Shown here in pieces: positions 9,201-17,306 of a stretch of 64,000 bases of DNA; within the stretch, counting starts at the first letter, position 1, and each line of letters begins with the position of its first letter. Below the pieces are notes generated by a model that worked only from the letters and a program-made list of their open reading frames with translations, was not told the DNA's origin and searched no databases. Source of the DNA: Arthrobacter sp. MYb229 (lineage in GTDB: Bacteria; Actinomycetota; Actinomycetes; Actinomycetales; Micrococcaceae); assembly GCF_002975405.1 (NCBI RefSeq), contig NZ_PCPS01000006.1, positions 62,001 through 126,000 on the forward strand, in the 5' to 3' direction. Made by a program: the position numbers and the translations under genes.

Positions 9201-9623
9201 ATTCTCTAACCCTGCGTCTGGCAGGTCGAAAACCGCGCCAATGCTGACGGTGTTGCCCAGGCCATCCTCGTAGCCCAGCAAGATGGCGCTCCATGTAGCG
9301 CCGGGGCGCTGATAGACGGTGCCCGAGCTGGTCTTGAACTTGCGGCCACGCAGGTAGGAGAAGGTGGTGCGGCGATCGGCGCGAGTTGCGGCATCGTTTG
9401 CAGACTCGTTGAGCTTGGGGGTCGCAAAGAAGATGTGCCCCATGGCATCAAACAAGGTCGACTTACCCACGCCGGGGTGTCCGGTGACCAGCGTTCCAGC
9501 GCGATCAATTTCAAGGTTGTGCAGGCCGTGGAAAGTGCCCCAGTTAACGATCTGGATCCGGCAGAGCCGATGCTGTCCCGGGTTGAGGGCGACACCGAGC
9601 GGGAGGGTCATTTCTATACTCAT
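6291..9623 (-). CDS. SMC-like ATPase of an MksBEF / Wadjet system (MksB, JetC)
   Basis: An 1110-residue SMC/MukB-like motor of a DNA-organising or plasmid-restricting complex. Walker A (GHPGVGKST) is at residues 48-56, the ABC signature LSGGEGQR begins at 999, and Walker B (VMIDEA) is at about 1033-1038. The parts between are long Ala/Glu/Gln-rich coiled coils around a central hinge-like region near residues 450-620. The gene is last in the order DUF3375 - DUF4194 - SMC, as in type I Wadjet (jetA-jetB-jetC), starting 3 bases after the DUF4194 gene. In complete Wadjet operons jetD (toprim-like nuclease) follows; here a terminator follows instead. All ATPase motifs look intact. Confidence 0.92.
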   Translation of the reverse strand: MSIEMTLPLGVALNPGQHRLCRIQIVNWGTFHGLHNLEIDRAGTLVTGHPGVGKSTLFDAMGHIFFATPKLNESANDAATRADRRTTFSYLRGRKFKTSSGTVYQRPGATWSAILLGYEDGLGNTVSIGAVFDLPDAGLENQVSKHYLLSEGALDIAELEHHGPRRFTVSSLSKSLEPTEAFDTHKAFIERVRRRLGVESDKAFALLRTLQNGKGLAKGVNQFFRHEVLEEPTTLKAAAAAVEDFAHLRGIYRQLDTARAQRDVLAQVPEQDQVYRTLAQRIGETEQLLNSDLQQLDAKVRQHILRNDLHRHQRELAELKEQEADILARKSRTEGQLQSLAAAHDSAGSASLMLLEREADAARKALSEKESALRALQEQATAAGLNFEFSATGLDELRGNAARTMQQLASITKDAQTVEYEAMASLMALRKRAEALDEQIRSYQRRGTNIDDRSVAARRAIASACSLSEEQLPFAGELMDVAADSAIWRLAAEKALRSLARTILVPGEFLTQVTHAIDELDGLGRVRWVDTSVKPREAEAGPADLVSKLDFASGEAGTWLRTKITADYPLACVENDAAMHVHPKAITPAGTIKSGAGSFERDTRSVPASDYLLGFTNESKISELQNKAERLKEQILKAQDAADERTAAKNQVVAKSQLLAAIVADERNFAQLDASAALDSLRRSEQKLGDALVLSGDSSKIRQQIENAKADSEQLVGDLALVRSRIDDLELQNERAQKVLATTEGEDANGNWVSAVPTHLRHHAILGPILEQVAAGDCPPVDSIGEAFAEVKVQLGGQLNDFSSQRHEVGGALSDTFKRFAREFGTSHAQTHGTTPEAAEHYAKLHGQIVADGLPHHEAQFREYFANRSYERFSDLLQLLDEERRMISERIKPLNQILADVTFEHGSMLRLEVENSIPVEAGTFRKELKAALNDAYTTKEESTLAKSYQALEALVSALSDPGLNAWRSTVLDVRQHVVISCNEHKPNGEVETGLEPGTLSGGEGQRFTSFIMGAALAYQLGFASAGFTSYGTVMIDEAFIQANSEYAAAGIRALQEFGFHLVLAAPEDKIDLSHHLGSIIDIIKHPGSNISGFVTTGRSPALATTITLRG

Positions 9624-9626
9624 CGG

Positions 9627-10313
9627 CTACTCCTGCACCAGGTCGGTTGAATCCAGGGACAGTTCTTCGGAAGTGTCGGCGGACAGATTCAGCGTCGATT
9701 CGTTTGCATCGATCGCAGCGATATATTGGGGAATATCTTCGATTCGTGAAATGGGCAGGGCCATCGCTAGGGCCGGAGAAATCCTGAATTCGTCGGCTAA
9801 TTCCGTGCCGGTGAGCAAGCGCAGGGAATTCAGCCGGGCAATTGCCGCGTCACAGGATTCGGCAAAGCGTTTGTCATCGCGATCGGAGGGACTACGATGT
9901 TCGGCCAAGATCTCATGCATGGCGCTTCGTGAAAGGACTGCGTCGGTTCCGGTGCCGGAATGCTGTTCCAGCAGTAGGCGCAGGCGTAGCGCGAGCAAGG
10001 TTTCGTCGCGCTTCAAGGCGCGGCGCGGGGCAATCGGAGAGGTGTGCACCTGATCGATTTGCGCTGGAGTAAGCATCGCAATTTTTCGATCCGTGTCCAT
10101 GGAGATGGTCAGAAAAATTTCCGAAACATAGGCTCCTACTACTTCCTGCTGGTCTAGCAATAGCTGCCAAGCCGCCGGGTCGTTTGACCCATCGAGGTAG
10201 GGGCCGCGTAGCAAACGTACTAGTAATTGCCGCAGCTCCAATGAGAAGTTGCCGCGGTCTCCCTCAAAGAGCGATTCGGTGATGGGTGCAGCATATGAAT
10301 TTGTGCTGGTCAT
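9627..10313 (-). CDS. DUF4194 protein, MksE/JetB (kleisin-associated subunit)
   Basis: A 228-residue acidic protein with the winged-helix-type pattern of MksE/JetB: ELRQLLVRLLRGPYL near the N-terminus, VVGAYVSEIFLTISMD, then LALRLRLLLEQHSGTG and LNSLRLLTG. It would bind the DUF3375 kleisin and bridge it to the SMC heads. Its ATG overlaps the TGA of the DUF3375 gene (ATGA), so the two are translationally coupled. The tail after residue 200 is Ser/Asp/Glu-rich. The identification relies strongly on the operon order with the two neighbours. Confidence 0.85.
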   Translation of the reverse strand: MTSTNSYAAPITESLFEGDRGNFSLELRQLLVRLLRGPYLDGSNDPAAWQLLLDQQEVVGAYVSEIFLTISMDTDRKIAMLTPAQIDQVHTSPIAPRRALKRDETLLALRLRLLLEQHSGTGTDAVLSRSAMHEILAEHRSPSDRDDKRFAESCDAAIARLNSLRLLTGTELADEFRISPALAMALPISRIEDIPQYIAAIDANESTLNLSADTSEELSLDSTDLVQE

Positions 10314-11770
10314 AGCGGCTCCTTCGTGAAAGTTAGGGCGGGAAGAATTGCTGTACGTTCAGAACCATCAATCTGCCGGAAGGTGATGGTCATCAAATCC
10401 GTTTCACTCAGTGATTCGCCGTTGGTCCGGCCTATTTCGATCAAGGCACGCACGGTATTCAGATGGCGGTGCTCTTCGGGCAGATCATTGAAAATTTCAT
10501 CGAGCGGGAGCCGATCCTCTGAGCGGTGGCCAAGCTTGCTTGTTACCGACTCACGGAGGAAAGCCATATTCGCTTGCGGAGTGGATGGGGTGCGCACGAT
10601 ATCGGAGGCGCTGTAGTCCGGTGCTGCCGCCAACGGCGGCGGGGCCACATGCTCGGACGGGTCAAAGATGCCTAGGCCAGCAAGCGTCATGAACTGTGGG
10701 GCGAAAAGTTCAAGCGGAGCCAAAGCACTGCGTGGCCTGAGCGTCACAGACTTCACGATCGCCGCTTCAGCACTACGTACCGCCTGGCGCAGAAGCTGTG
10801 CTTGTTGGTAGTCCTCAGACTGAACAAAGGCATGCAGCGATTCGGAGAGCTTTCCGTACGAAGTATGGACTTCTGCTGCCTGACGTCGGAGCTCACGAAG
10901 CAAATTGGTCAGAATCTGGCGTTCCGGAGTATCGAGGTCGTCCACGAAGTTGCGTTCTAGGACTTCAGAAAGTGCGGCGCGGAAACGCTGTTGCGCGTCT
11001 GGAGAGTTGAGGAACTCCGTGAAGCCCCGGAAGGTCTCGCCCTCGGCGGTTGAACGGAGCTGGCGGTCGGCTTCTAAGACTTGGCCTACCGCAACGCCTT
11101 TTGCCGTAGACGCGTCCAAGATGCCTTCCCGTAGGGAATGCAACATCTCCTGAACCCCGTCGCGCATTAGGCGGAAGTCGGCAGGAAGGCTCGAAGCCAA
11201 GTCAAGCACCGAGCGAGTCGCGGACAGCGCGGTGGCACGCGAAAGCACCGCAGGAGCATCACCGGTGCGCAGTTCATTGATCTGCGCTTGCCGCATGGCA
11301 ATCTGTGACTCCAAGGCACGAATACGCGCTTCAGGGTCTGGATCTGTCTCGTGGGCTAAGGACTCCAGCGAGGACAGCAAGGTATTCAAGCGAGAAGAGT
11401 TCAGGTGCGAGTCGTCAGCCGAAAAATCTGCGAGGAAACGCAGGGTACGCAAGGTCTGTGCGCTCGGTTCGTAGACGAAACGCCCGTCGATCAGGGGACG
11501 GGCCAAGATTCCCTGCTTGACCCAGACCTCGGCGAAGTCTTGGGCGGAATACGTTTGGGGAATCTGTTCGTCGCTGGTGCGAGCGAGCTTCAAGAACGAA
11601 TCCAATGAAGCATGGAAAAGTTCTAGGGCTACACGTGGCTTGTCCGCAGTAAATTCTGATCGGATAAAGGCAACAGCCCAAGGCTGCGCGGTAAGAAGCC
11701 GATATGCTGCCGAACTCCTGAACTGCTGGGACTGAAGCCACAAGCTGTTCGCGCGATGCGAGGGCTGCAT
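10310..11770 (-). CDS. DUF3375 protein, MksF/JetA (kleisin subunit)
   Basis: First gene of the operon; the kleisin-like subunit expected to close the SMC ring. I chose the ATG at 11770 (MQPSHRANSLW), which has AAGGA five bases upstream and gives 486 residues; the open frame runs further up to 11932 but without a ribosome site. Typical pieces are the N-terminal helix LLTAQPWAVAFIRSEF, a central coiled-coil stretch (HETDPDPEARIRALESQIAMRQAQINEL, split over residues about 145-175) and the C-terminal SLSETDLMTITFRQIDG. A TAGAAT -10-like box lies just ahead of the chosen start on the minus strand. Confidence 0.85.
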   Translation of the reverse strand: MQPSHRANSLWLQSQQFRSSAAYRLLTAQPWAVAFIRSEFTADKPRVALELFHASLDSFLKLARTSDEQIPQTYSAQDFAEVWVKQGILARPLIDGRFVYEPSAQTLRTLRFLADFSADDSHLNSSRLNTLLSSLESLAHETDPDPEARIRALESQIAMRQAQINELRTGDAPAVLSRATALSATRSVLDLASSLPADFRLMRDGVQEMLHSLREGILDASTAKGVAVGQVLEADRQLRSTAEGETFRGFTEFLNSPDAQQRFRAALSEVLERNFVDDLDTPERQILTNLLRELRRQAAEVHTSYGKLSESLHAFVQSEDYQQAQLLRQAVRSAEAAIVKSVTLRPRSALAPLELFAPQFMTLAGLGIFDPSEHVAPPPLAAAPDYSASDIVRTPSTPQANMAFLRESVTSKLGHRSEDRLPLDEIFNDLPEEHRHLNTVRALIEIGRTNGESLSETDLMTITFRQIDGSERTAILPALTFTKEPL

Positions 11771-11995
11771 GTACATCCTTGATCTTTCGACGCCTAACCT
11801 ATCAATTCTAAGCCATCGAGCCTGAAGGTTCATGTGAGAAATTGTGAAGTGAAAAGTGTTGCCAAGTTGTTGCCCGGCCGACTGCGTCCAAGGGTACAAA
11901 CCCCAGATAAGTATGTGTAAGGTCGGAAACAAGGTGATGGCAAGGAGAAATCGTAGCGTCCATGGGGATAGCCGCTACGAGGAGAGAGATGCGAA

Positions 11996-13261
11996 GTGAA
12001 GCACATCAAGATCGCGGTAGTGGCCACAGTCGTCTTGGCATTGGCCGGTTGTAGTGACCAAGTCGACCCTGAAATAGCTGCTAGTAGCGCGTCTCAAGCA
12101 GCCGTAGAGGCTCAAAAGGCTGCAGATGAAGCTGCACGCGAAGAAGGCGTCCTTGCCCAGATCAATCGACTTGCCGACGGGTACGACTACAACGCCGCCA
12201 TCAAACTGGCGGAGGAAGACCCTAGCGCCAAACTCAACGACTTGGTTCGGGGTCTCGAATCTGAAAAGAAGGGCACCTCTGCGTGGGAACACCCCGACCA
12301 GATTCCGCACTTATTCTTCCACTCGCTCGTTGTTGATCCGAAGCGCGCCTTCGATAAAGACAATAGGGCACAGGGCTACCGGGACTATATGGTGACGCAA
12401 AAGGAATTTGAAGCGATCCTCCAAGAGCTGCACAGCCGTGATTTCGTGCTGGTCAACCCTGCTGACTTCGCCGGTCTCGATAAGAAGAAAAATATGAGCT
12501 ACCGGGAAATTATGCTTCCGGCCGGGAAAAAACCCATCGTCTTATCCCTTGATGACCTGAGCTACTACGAATATATGGAAGGCGATGGTTTCGCCGACCG
12601 GCTGGTGCTCGATAAGAAGGGCAACGTCCGAAACGAATATGTAGACGGTGACGGTAAGAAGCATGTGGGCGCGTACGACGTGACCACAGTGCTCGATGAC
12701 TTTGTAGCCGAGCATCCGGATTTTTCCTACCGGGATGCTCGCGGGATCATCGCCATGACCGGCTATAACGGTGTATTCGGCTACCGGACTTCGCAAAGCC
12801 AATATCCGGATAGTAAGAATCTTAAAAAGGACCGGGAAGAAGCAACCAAAATCGCCGAGGCGATGAAAAAGGAAGGGTGGGTCTTCGCCTCTCATTCATG
12901 GGGTCATATCGCAACCGGAACCGTGAGCCTGGGCCGTTTCAAACGTGACATGAAGCTGTGGAAGGACGAAGTCGAACCAATCCTGGGCGAAACCGATCAG
13001 TTCATTTACCCTTTTGGCTCAGATATCGCTCGCACCGGGTCATACTCGGGTGCACGATTTGAGCTGTTGAAGAAGGAAGGGTTTATGTACTTCTACGGTG
13101 TAGACGGCACCATCACCGCATGGATGCAGCAACGCGATGATTACCAGCGGCAGATGCGAATAAACGTCGATGGCCTGCAATTCGACAAAGAGCAACGCGG
13201 GGATCGGCCCGTGCTGAAGTCCTTCTTTGACGTAGCAGAAGTTATCGATTCGGCGCGGTGA
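11996..13261 (+). CDS. Polysaccharide deacetylase-like lipoprotein
   Basis: A 421-residue secreted lipoprotein beginning at a GTG. The signal peptide ends in the lipobox LAGC (Cys about residue 19), followed by an Ala/Glu-rich linker. The NodB-type fold is marked by VLSLDDLSYY (metal and catalytic Asp), SHSWGH (the two metal His) and YPFGSD. It would remove acetyl groups from a cell-wall or exported polysaccharide at the outer membrane face. The domain carries long insertions compared with a minimal NodB domain. The nearest ribosome site, AGGAG, is 11 bases upstream, slightly far. Converges on the helicase gene across a strong hairpin. Confidence 0.85.
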   Translation: MKHIKIAVVATVVLALAGCSDQVDPEIAASSASQAAVEAQKAADEAAREEGVLAQINRLADGYDYNAAIKLAEEDPSAKLNDLVRGLESEKKGTSAWEHPDQIPHLFFHSLVVDPKRAFDKDNRAQGYRDYMVTQKEFEAILQELHSRDFVLVNPADFAGLDKKKNMSYREIMLPAGKKPIVLSLDDLSYYEYMEGDGFADRLVLDKKGNVRNEYVDGDGKKHVGAYDVTTVLDDFVAEHPDFSYRDARGIIAMTGYNGVFGYRTSQSQYPDSKNLKKDREEATKIAEAMKKEGWVFASHSWGHIATGTVSLGRFKRDMKLWKDEVEPILGETDQFIYPFGSDIARTGSYSGARFELLKKEGFMYFYGVDGTITAWMQQRDDYQRQMRINVDGLQFDKEQRGDRPVLKSFFDVAEVIDSAR

Positions 13262-13279
13262 AAGACGCGCCGAATCGAT
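13244..13279. terminator. Bidirectional terminator overlapping a stop codon
   Basis: A 14-bp stem ATCGATTCGGCGCG / CGCGCCGAATCGAT with an 8-base loop. The left arm lies inside the last codons of the deacetylase gene, whose TGA is in the loop; the right arm sits before the stop of the convergent helicase gene. Confidence 0.75.
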
Positions 13280-13292
13280 GGACGGCCAATGG

Positions 13293-16200
13293 TTAAAGCG
13301 CCATGAAAGCACCGAGTTGCGACAATGCGGCGGGATTCGATGGCAGGAAGTCGGTGAGTCGCTCGCTACGCACGATCACCGCTTTCCACTGGCCTCGGGA
13401 GATGGCCACGTTGATGCGATTTCGGTTCAACAGGAAATCGATACCTCGTGAAGCATCGTCGGCGCTTGAACAGGCCATTGTCACCAGTACCACTGGTGCT
13501 TCTTGACCCTGGAATTTGTCCACCGTGCCGACCTTCACCCCGGAAAGCTGTTCCCCGTCAAGGATCTCGCGCACCAGATTCACCTGGGCGTTGTAGGCGG
13601 CCACGACAAGAATGTCTGCTTCGGCCAGTACCCGCGGTTCCTTCCCGCCACCCGGATTCCACAGCATTCCCAGATGCTCGCGGACTAGCCCCGCAATGGT
13701 TGAGGCTTCTTCGGCACTGCTGGTCGTGTTCCCACGGTGCTGCACGATGCGGGTCTCAACGCCAGGGGCTGTTCCTCTCAGTTCGCGGAGCCCCGCGGCC
13801 TTCGCGGAGAACAACTTGTGGTCGTAGCTCAACGCCGAGACTTTTTCGCAAAGCTGCGGGTGCATGCGCCATGATGTTGCAAGGAAGTAGCCCAATTCCT
13901 CCGGTAGTACCGGGCGACCTTCGGATAGCCAGCCCAATGCTGATTCATCCACAGGCTGGGGATGAGAACCCTGGGTTACCTGCGGTAACTGTTGCGGATC
14001 TCCGAGCAGCAGAAGGTTACGTGCTGCCCGTGAAACGGCCAAGGTGTTAGCCAGCGAAAACTGTCCGGCTTCGTCGATGACCAATAAATCCAAACTCGCG
14101 GCCGGGATCCGTTTGCCGGTCATCGTCCACGCGGTGCCGCCAACTAGCGCACCGTCTGCAGAGCGGATCGCATCGTCAATCGCCGCGGCGCTGATACCAG
14201 TCCACGGCACCGGGTCCTTGTGCTTGACTTCCTTCGCAACCTGATCGGGGTGCACGCCTGCTTCGATGGCCTTGCGCAAAACGTTTTCAACTACCGCGTG
14301 AGATTGGGCGACGACTCCAATCTTCCAGCCGTCCTTAACCAATTCGTGAATCACATGCGAAGCGACAAAGGTCTTGCCGGTGCCCGGAGGGCCCTGAACA
14401 GCAAGATAAGAATGATCCAAGTCCTTCAGGGCTTCCACCAAGGCAGGATAAACTTGGGCGTTACCGTCCACTATTGCTGGGGCGGTCGGGGTAGCTAGAG
14501 TTTTCAACCGCGGTGGAATTCGACGCAGAATATCTATGCCAGGCTGTTGCGGTAGCTCCGGGACAATGGCACCTACCTCTTGGGCGATCTGTGCCAATGC
14601 TTCGTCAATGCTTTTGGTGGCTATTGGCTGGCCTGGGGTGAGCGCGACGGGGAAAGACCCGTATTCGGAGACTTTCCCACTGGTCTTTTCTGCGATGGCA
14701 ATCCATCCTTCGCCAACCTCGACCACCGTGGCGTTGAAAGCTCCGCCGCGAAGCGCGTCGTCGCCTGCTTCCATGCCTTCGGGCAGGGGTGCGGCAAACA
14801 TGGCAAAGACCCCGGTGCCCGGGCTGAGCAGTGATCCTTCGGCCAGAGTTCCGTAAAGCTTGGTGACTCTGGTCAACGTCCGGGCGCGTTCGGTTGCTTT
14901 ATGCCAATCTTCAAGTAGCTCTGCGGAGTCCACCGTGAAGATGCCGCGTACCTCGGACCAATCGTCCATAGGTGCGGAGAGCCGGTCGAAATGCTCCCAC
15001 CAGAACTGCTTTCTCTCGCGGCGATTGTAGCCAGTGGCCGCCGCGACCATGGCGATTGCCCGGTCATCGTCACTCAGTGCTTGGTTGTGCGGGAGCCCGG
15101 CCAAATATTCTTGGAGCCGTAGCTCTTCTTCGGTGGGCTCATATTCGTCGGGGACTTCGTCCAAAAGCTCTACATCAGGATGCCTTTGTGGCTGGAAGTC
15201 TACGAGCGACAAGAGCCAATCGCGCAAGCGAAGCGTCGACAGGCAATCGTATTCATTGTAGTCAGCGATTGATTCGAGAATCTGCGCTGCCTGCGCATCA
15301 GCACCGGAGGCCAGCGCAGATACATAGTGGGCATAGGCGACCACGGAAGCACCCGCATCGGTGACATCACCGGAGCGCAGATGCTCTTTCATATAAAGCG
15401 GTTCAAGCTTCTTGATTGAATACGAACGGGTGGACACCACCAACGAGTTTCGTACCGTTTCATAGAGATCAATGAGTAGATTGTCGCGGAGCCACTGGTC
15501 GACTTCGTCTTCTCCTGCAATATGAACCTGTGAGAGTTTACGTAGTGCACTTTTTTCATAGGCCGCGTAGTGGTAGATCTTCATGTTCGGGAAGCGCTGA
15601 CGGCGCGCTTGCACGTACTCAATAAAGTCCAAGAAGGCTTGTCGTTCTTCGGCGCGGCTGTGTGCCCAAAAGGGGCGGAATACCGGTGCTCCAGTATCAT
15701 TTTCAATGACCCCGAATAGGTATTCCAATCCCCACGAGTTATCGACGGGTTCCTGATATAGCGGGTCGCCTTCGAAGTCGAAGAATATGTCACCTTGGTC
15801 GGGGTTGGGCAGCGTCGATATCGTTTGCGACGACTTCACCCGGTAGGACACCCCCTGCTCGGTACCGTCCACCTGTCCCAAACCCAATTGCATTATTGCT
15901 TGATCGACCGTGCGGGCCAGCGAGGTGCCTTCCTTGGCGTTCGTTGCGGCAAGCTGGTCGATAGTGAAGATTCCTTGTCGACGAAGCTTCTCACGTTGCA
16001 CCATGGACATATTGGCTACCAGCAGCACATCGCGTGTGATGCTCACCTGCTCCGCGCAGAAATCACAACGGCCACAAATGCGTATAGTGTCCGAATCCCA
16101 GAGCACCGGGCCATTGGCTGCGGAGTGCTCACCGACCATCTTGATAAATCGTTCGCGCTGAGCGCGGAACACCGGGAGGATCTCGTCGATTCGGTGCACC

Positions 16201-16751
16201 GAGTGAGTACCGTCGCCAAGAACCAATGTTGTTTGTGGGTGTACGGCTATGTTTTCGGCTTGCAGTTGGTCTGCGTAGGCGGCAACTTGAAGCAATGCGG
16301 AAACCCTGGCATGCCTTGCGAGTTTGGTGTCCCAAACAGCCCAGCTGCCGTCGGGCTGGCGAACCAAGAAATCGGCGAATCCGATAAAAGAGCCGTCAAA
16401 GAACGTAGCTTGGAAGATGACGTCCGCACCGCTGCGAAGCGTTTGGATGGTTTCGCGGTGCGCTGCCTGCAAGGACGCAGCATTGTGTTCGGGTCTTGTG
16501 AGGAGCTGTTTGACGCCGGTGCCGGACTGCGGGTCGTAGTCACCGTATTGCTCAATTAGTTCCGCAAGCACGTTTCGTTCGTGGACGTCTCCGAGCTCCG
16601 CGGTTCTTACAAGCATTTCGTCGGTAGCCGACTCGGTCTTTCCCCGGCGCCCGAGTTTTACATCCAGCAGGCACAACGATTGAAAATGACAGTCGACTGC
16701 GACCGCAAGGTCACTAGCCGAAAAGACGAACTGATCACCAAAGAAGAACAC
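13293..16751 (-). CDS. TM0106-type RecB/Cas4-like nuclease fused to an SF1 DNA2-like helicase
   Basis: An 1152-residue fusion. The N-terminal PD-(D/E)xK nuclease has Asp127 (GFADF), Asp141-x-Lys143 (WDTKLAR) and Gln155xxxTyr159 (QVAAY). Cys21 together with Cys226, Cys229 and Cys232 (CGRCDFC) gives the Cys-then-CxxCxxC layout of iron-sulfur nucleases such as Cas4 and AddB. A YprB-like RNase H segment (DIFFDFEGDP) follows at about 330. The C-terminal helicase has Walker A GPPGTGKT, Walker B VIDEAGQ, motif V VDKFQGQE and motif VI INVAISRG. It is likely a 5'- or flap-processing DNA repair enzyme. Its neighbours are an SMC-like operon and a deacetylase; a functional link is only suggested by proximity. 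Confidence 0.88.
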   Translation of the reverse strand: MFFFGDQFVFSASDLAVAVDCHFQSLCLLDVKLGRRGKTESATDEMLVRTAELGDVHERNVLAELIEQYGDYDPQSGTGVKQLLTRPEHNAASLQAAHRETIQTLRSGADVIFQATFFDGSFIGFADFLVRQPDGSWAVWDTKLARHARVSALLQVAAYADQLQAENIAVHPQTTLVLGDGTHSVHRIDEILPVFRAQRERFIKMVGEHSAANGPVLWDSDTIRICGRCDFCAEQVSITRDVLLVANMSMVQREKLRRQGIFTIDQLAATNAKEGTSLARTVDQAIMQLGLGQVDGTEQGVSYRVKSSQTISTLPNPDQGDIFFDFEGDPLYQEPVDNSWGLEYLFGVIENDTGAPVFRPFWAHSRAEERQAFLDFIEYVQARRQRFPNMKIYHYAAYEKSALRKLSQVHIAGEDEVDQWLRDNLLIDLYETVRNSLVVSTRSYSIKKLEPLYMKEHLRSGDVTDAGASVVAYAHYVSALASGADAQAAQILESIADYNEYDCLSTLRLRDWLLSLVDFQPQRHPDVELLDEVPDEYEPTEEELRLQEYLAGLPHNQALSDDDRAIAMVAAATGYNRRERKQFWWEHFDRLSAPMDDWSEVRGIFTVDSAELLEDWHKATERARTLTRVTKLYGTLAEGSLLSPGTGVFAMFAAPLPEGMEAGDDALRGGAFNATVVEVGEGWIAIAEKTSGKVSEYGSFPVALTPGQPIATKSIDEALAQIAQEVGAIVPELPQQPGIDILRRIPPRLKTLATPTAPAIVDGNAQVYPALVEALKDLDHSYLAVQGPPGTGKTFVASHVIHELVKDGWKIGVVAQSHAVVENVLRKAIEAGVHPDQVAKEVKHKDPVPWTGISAAAIDDAIRSADGALVGGTAWTMTGKRIPAASLDLLVIDEAGQFSLANTLAVSRAARNLLLLGDPQQLPQVTQGSHPQPVDESALGWLSEGRPVLPEELGYFLATSWRMHPQLCEKVSALSYDHKLFSAKAAGLRELRGTAPGVETRIVQHRGNTTSSAEEASTIAGLVREHLGMLWNPGGGKEPRVLAEADILVVAAYNAQVNLVREILDGEQLSGVKVGTVDKFQGQEAPVVLVTMACSSADDASRGIDFLLNRNRINVAISRGQWKAVIVRSERLTDFLPSNPAALSQLGAFMAL

Positions 16752-16828
16752 GGGGGCGGTGCCTTTCGCAGACTGGGTGGTTACCTAGTCAACGTAGCAC
16801 TCTGCCCCGACCAATTGATGTCCGTTGC

Positions 16829-17143
16829 CTAGTCTTGCGAAGGCTTCGTCGCGCCGCCGACAACTAGCGAAAGAACACCCACCGCGGCGGTGACCGTGTT
16901 GACCGCTGGCCAAGCTCCGATTTTCTTTGACAATGGGTGCGATGCACCGAAAGCAGTGAGGTATGCGCCGACCAAGGCAATTGCCTTGGCTGTTCCGGCA
17001 TCCTTTTTCCAGATGAAGAATGCCCCGGTACCGGCTGCTGCCAACACCACCGCGGCAAGTGGGCGCTTCTTGGTGATGCGACCCGTGGCGTATCCGCCAG
17101 TCAATCCGGTGACGGCAATGGCGGTAGAAGCCAAGCGAGACAA
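16829..17143 (-). CDS. Small membrane protein of unknown function
   Basis: 104 residues read from a TTG with GGAGG five bases upstream; the open frame extends further but the upstream part has no membrane character and is antisense to the M50-like gene's leader. Three to four hydrophobic segments alternate with short loops (AVVLAAAGTGAFFIWKK, AIALVGAYLTAFG, VNTVTAAVGVLSLVVGG). No family recognised; it looks like an integral membrane protein of a small, lineage-restricted type. It is divergent from the M50-type gene. Confidence 0.6.
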   Translation of the reverse strand: MSRLASTAIAVTGLTGGYATGRITKKRPLAAVVLAAAGTGAFFIWKKDAGTAKAIALVGAYLTAFGASHPLSKKIGAWPAVNTVTAAVGVLSLVVGGATKPSQD

Positions 17144-17306
17144 GGAAACCTCCAGAAAACGACAACAGTATGCTGCCGTTAATCGTATTGCTCTCACCTG
17201 TGACCATCCCCAGAAGTTGGTGCATGGTCGAAGTGGCAATTCGGGGAATGCGCTAGGGATTGAAAGAATGAGAGAAATCGACGATCGAAATGCATCTGGA
17301 GCGAAC

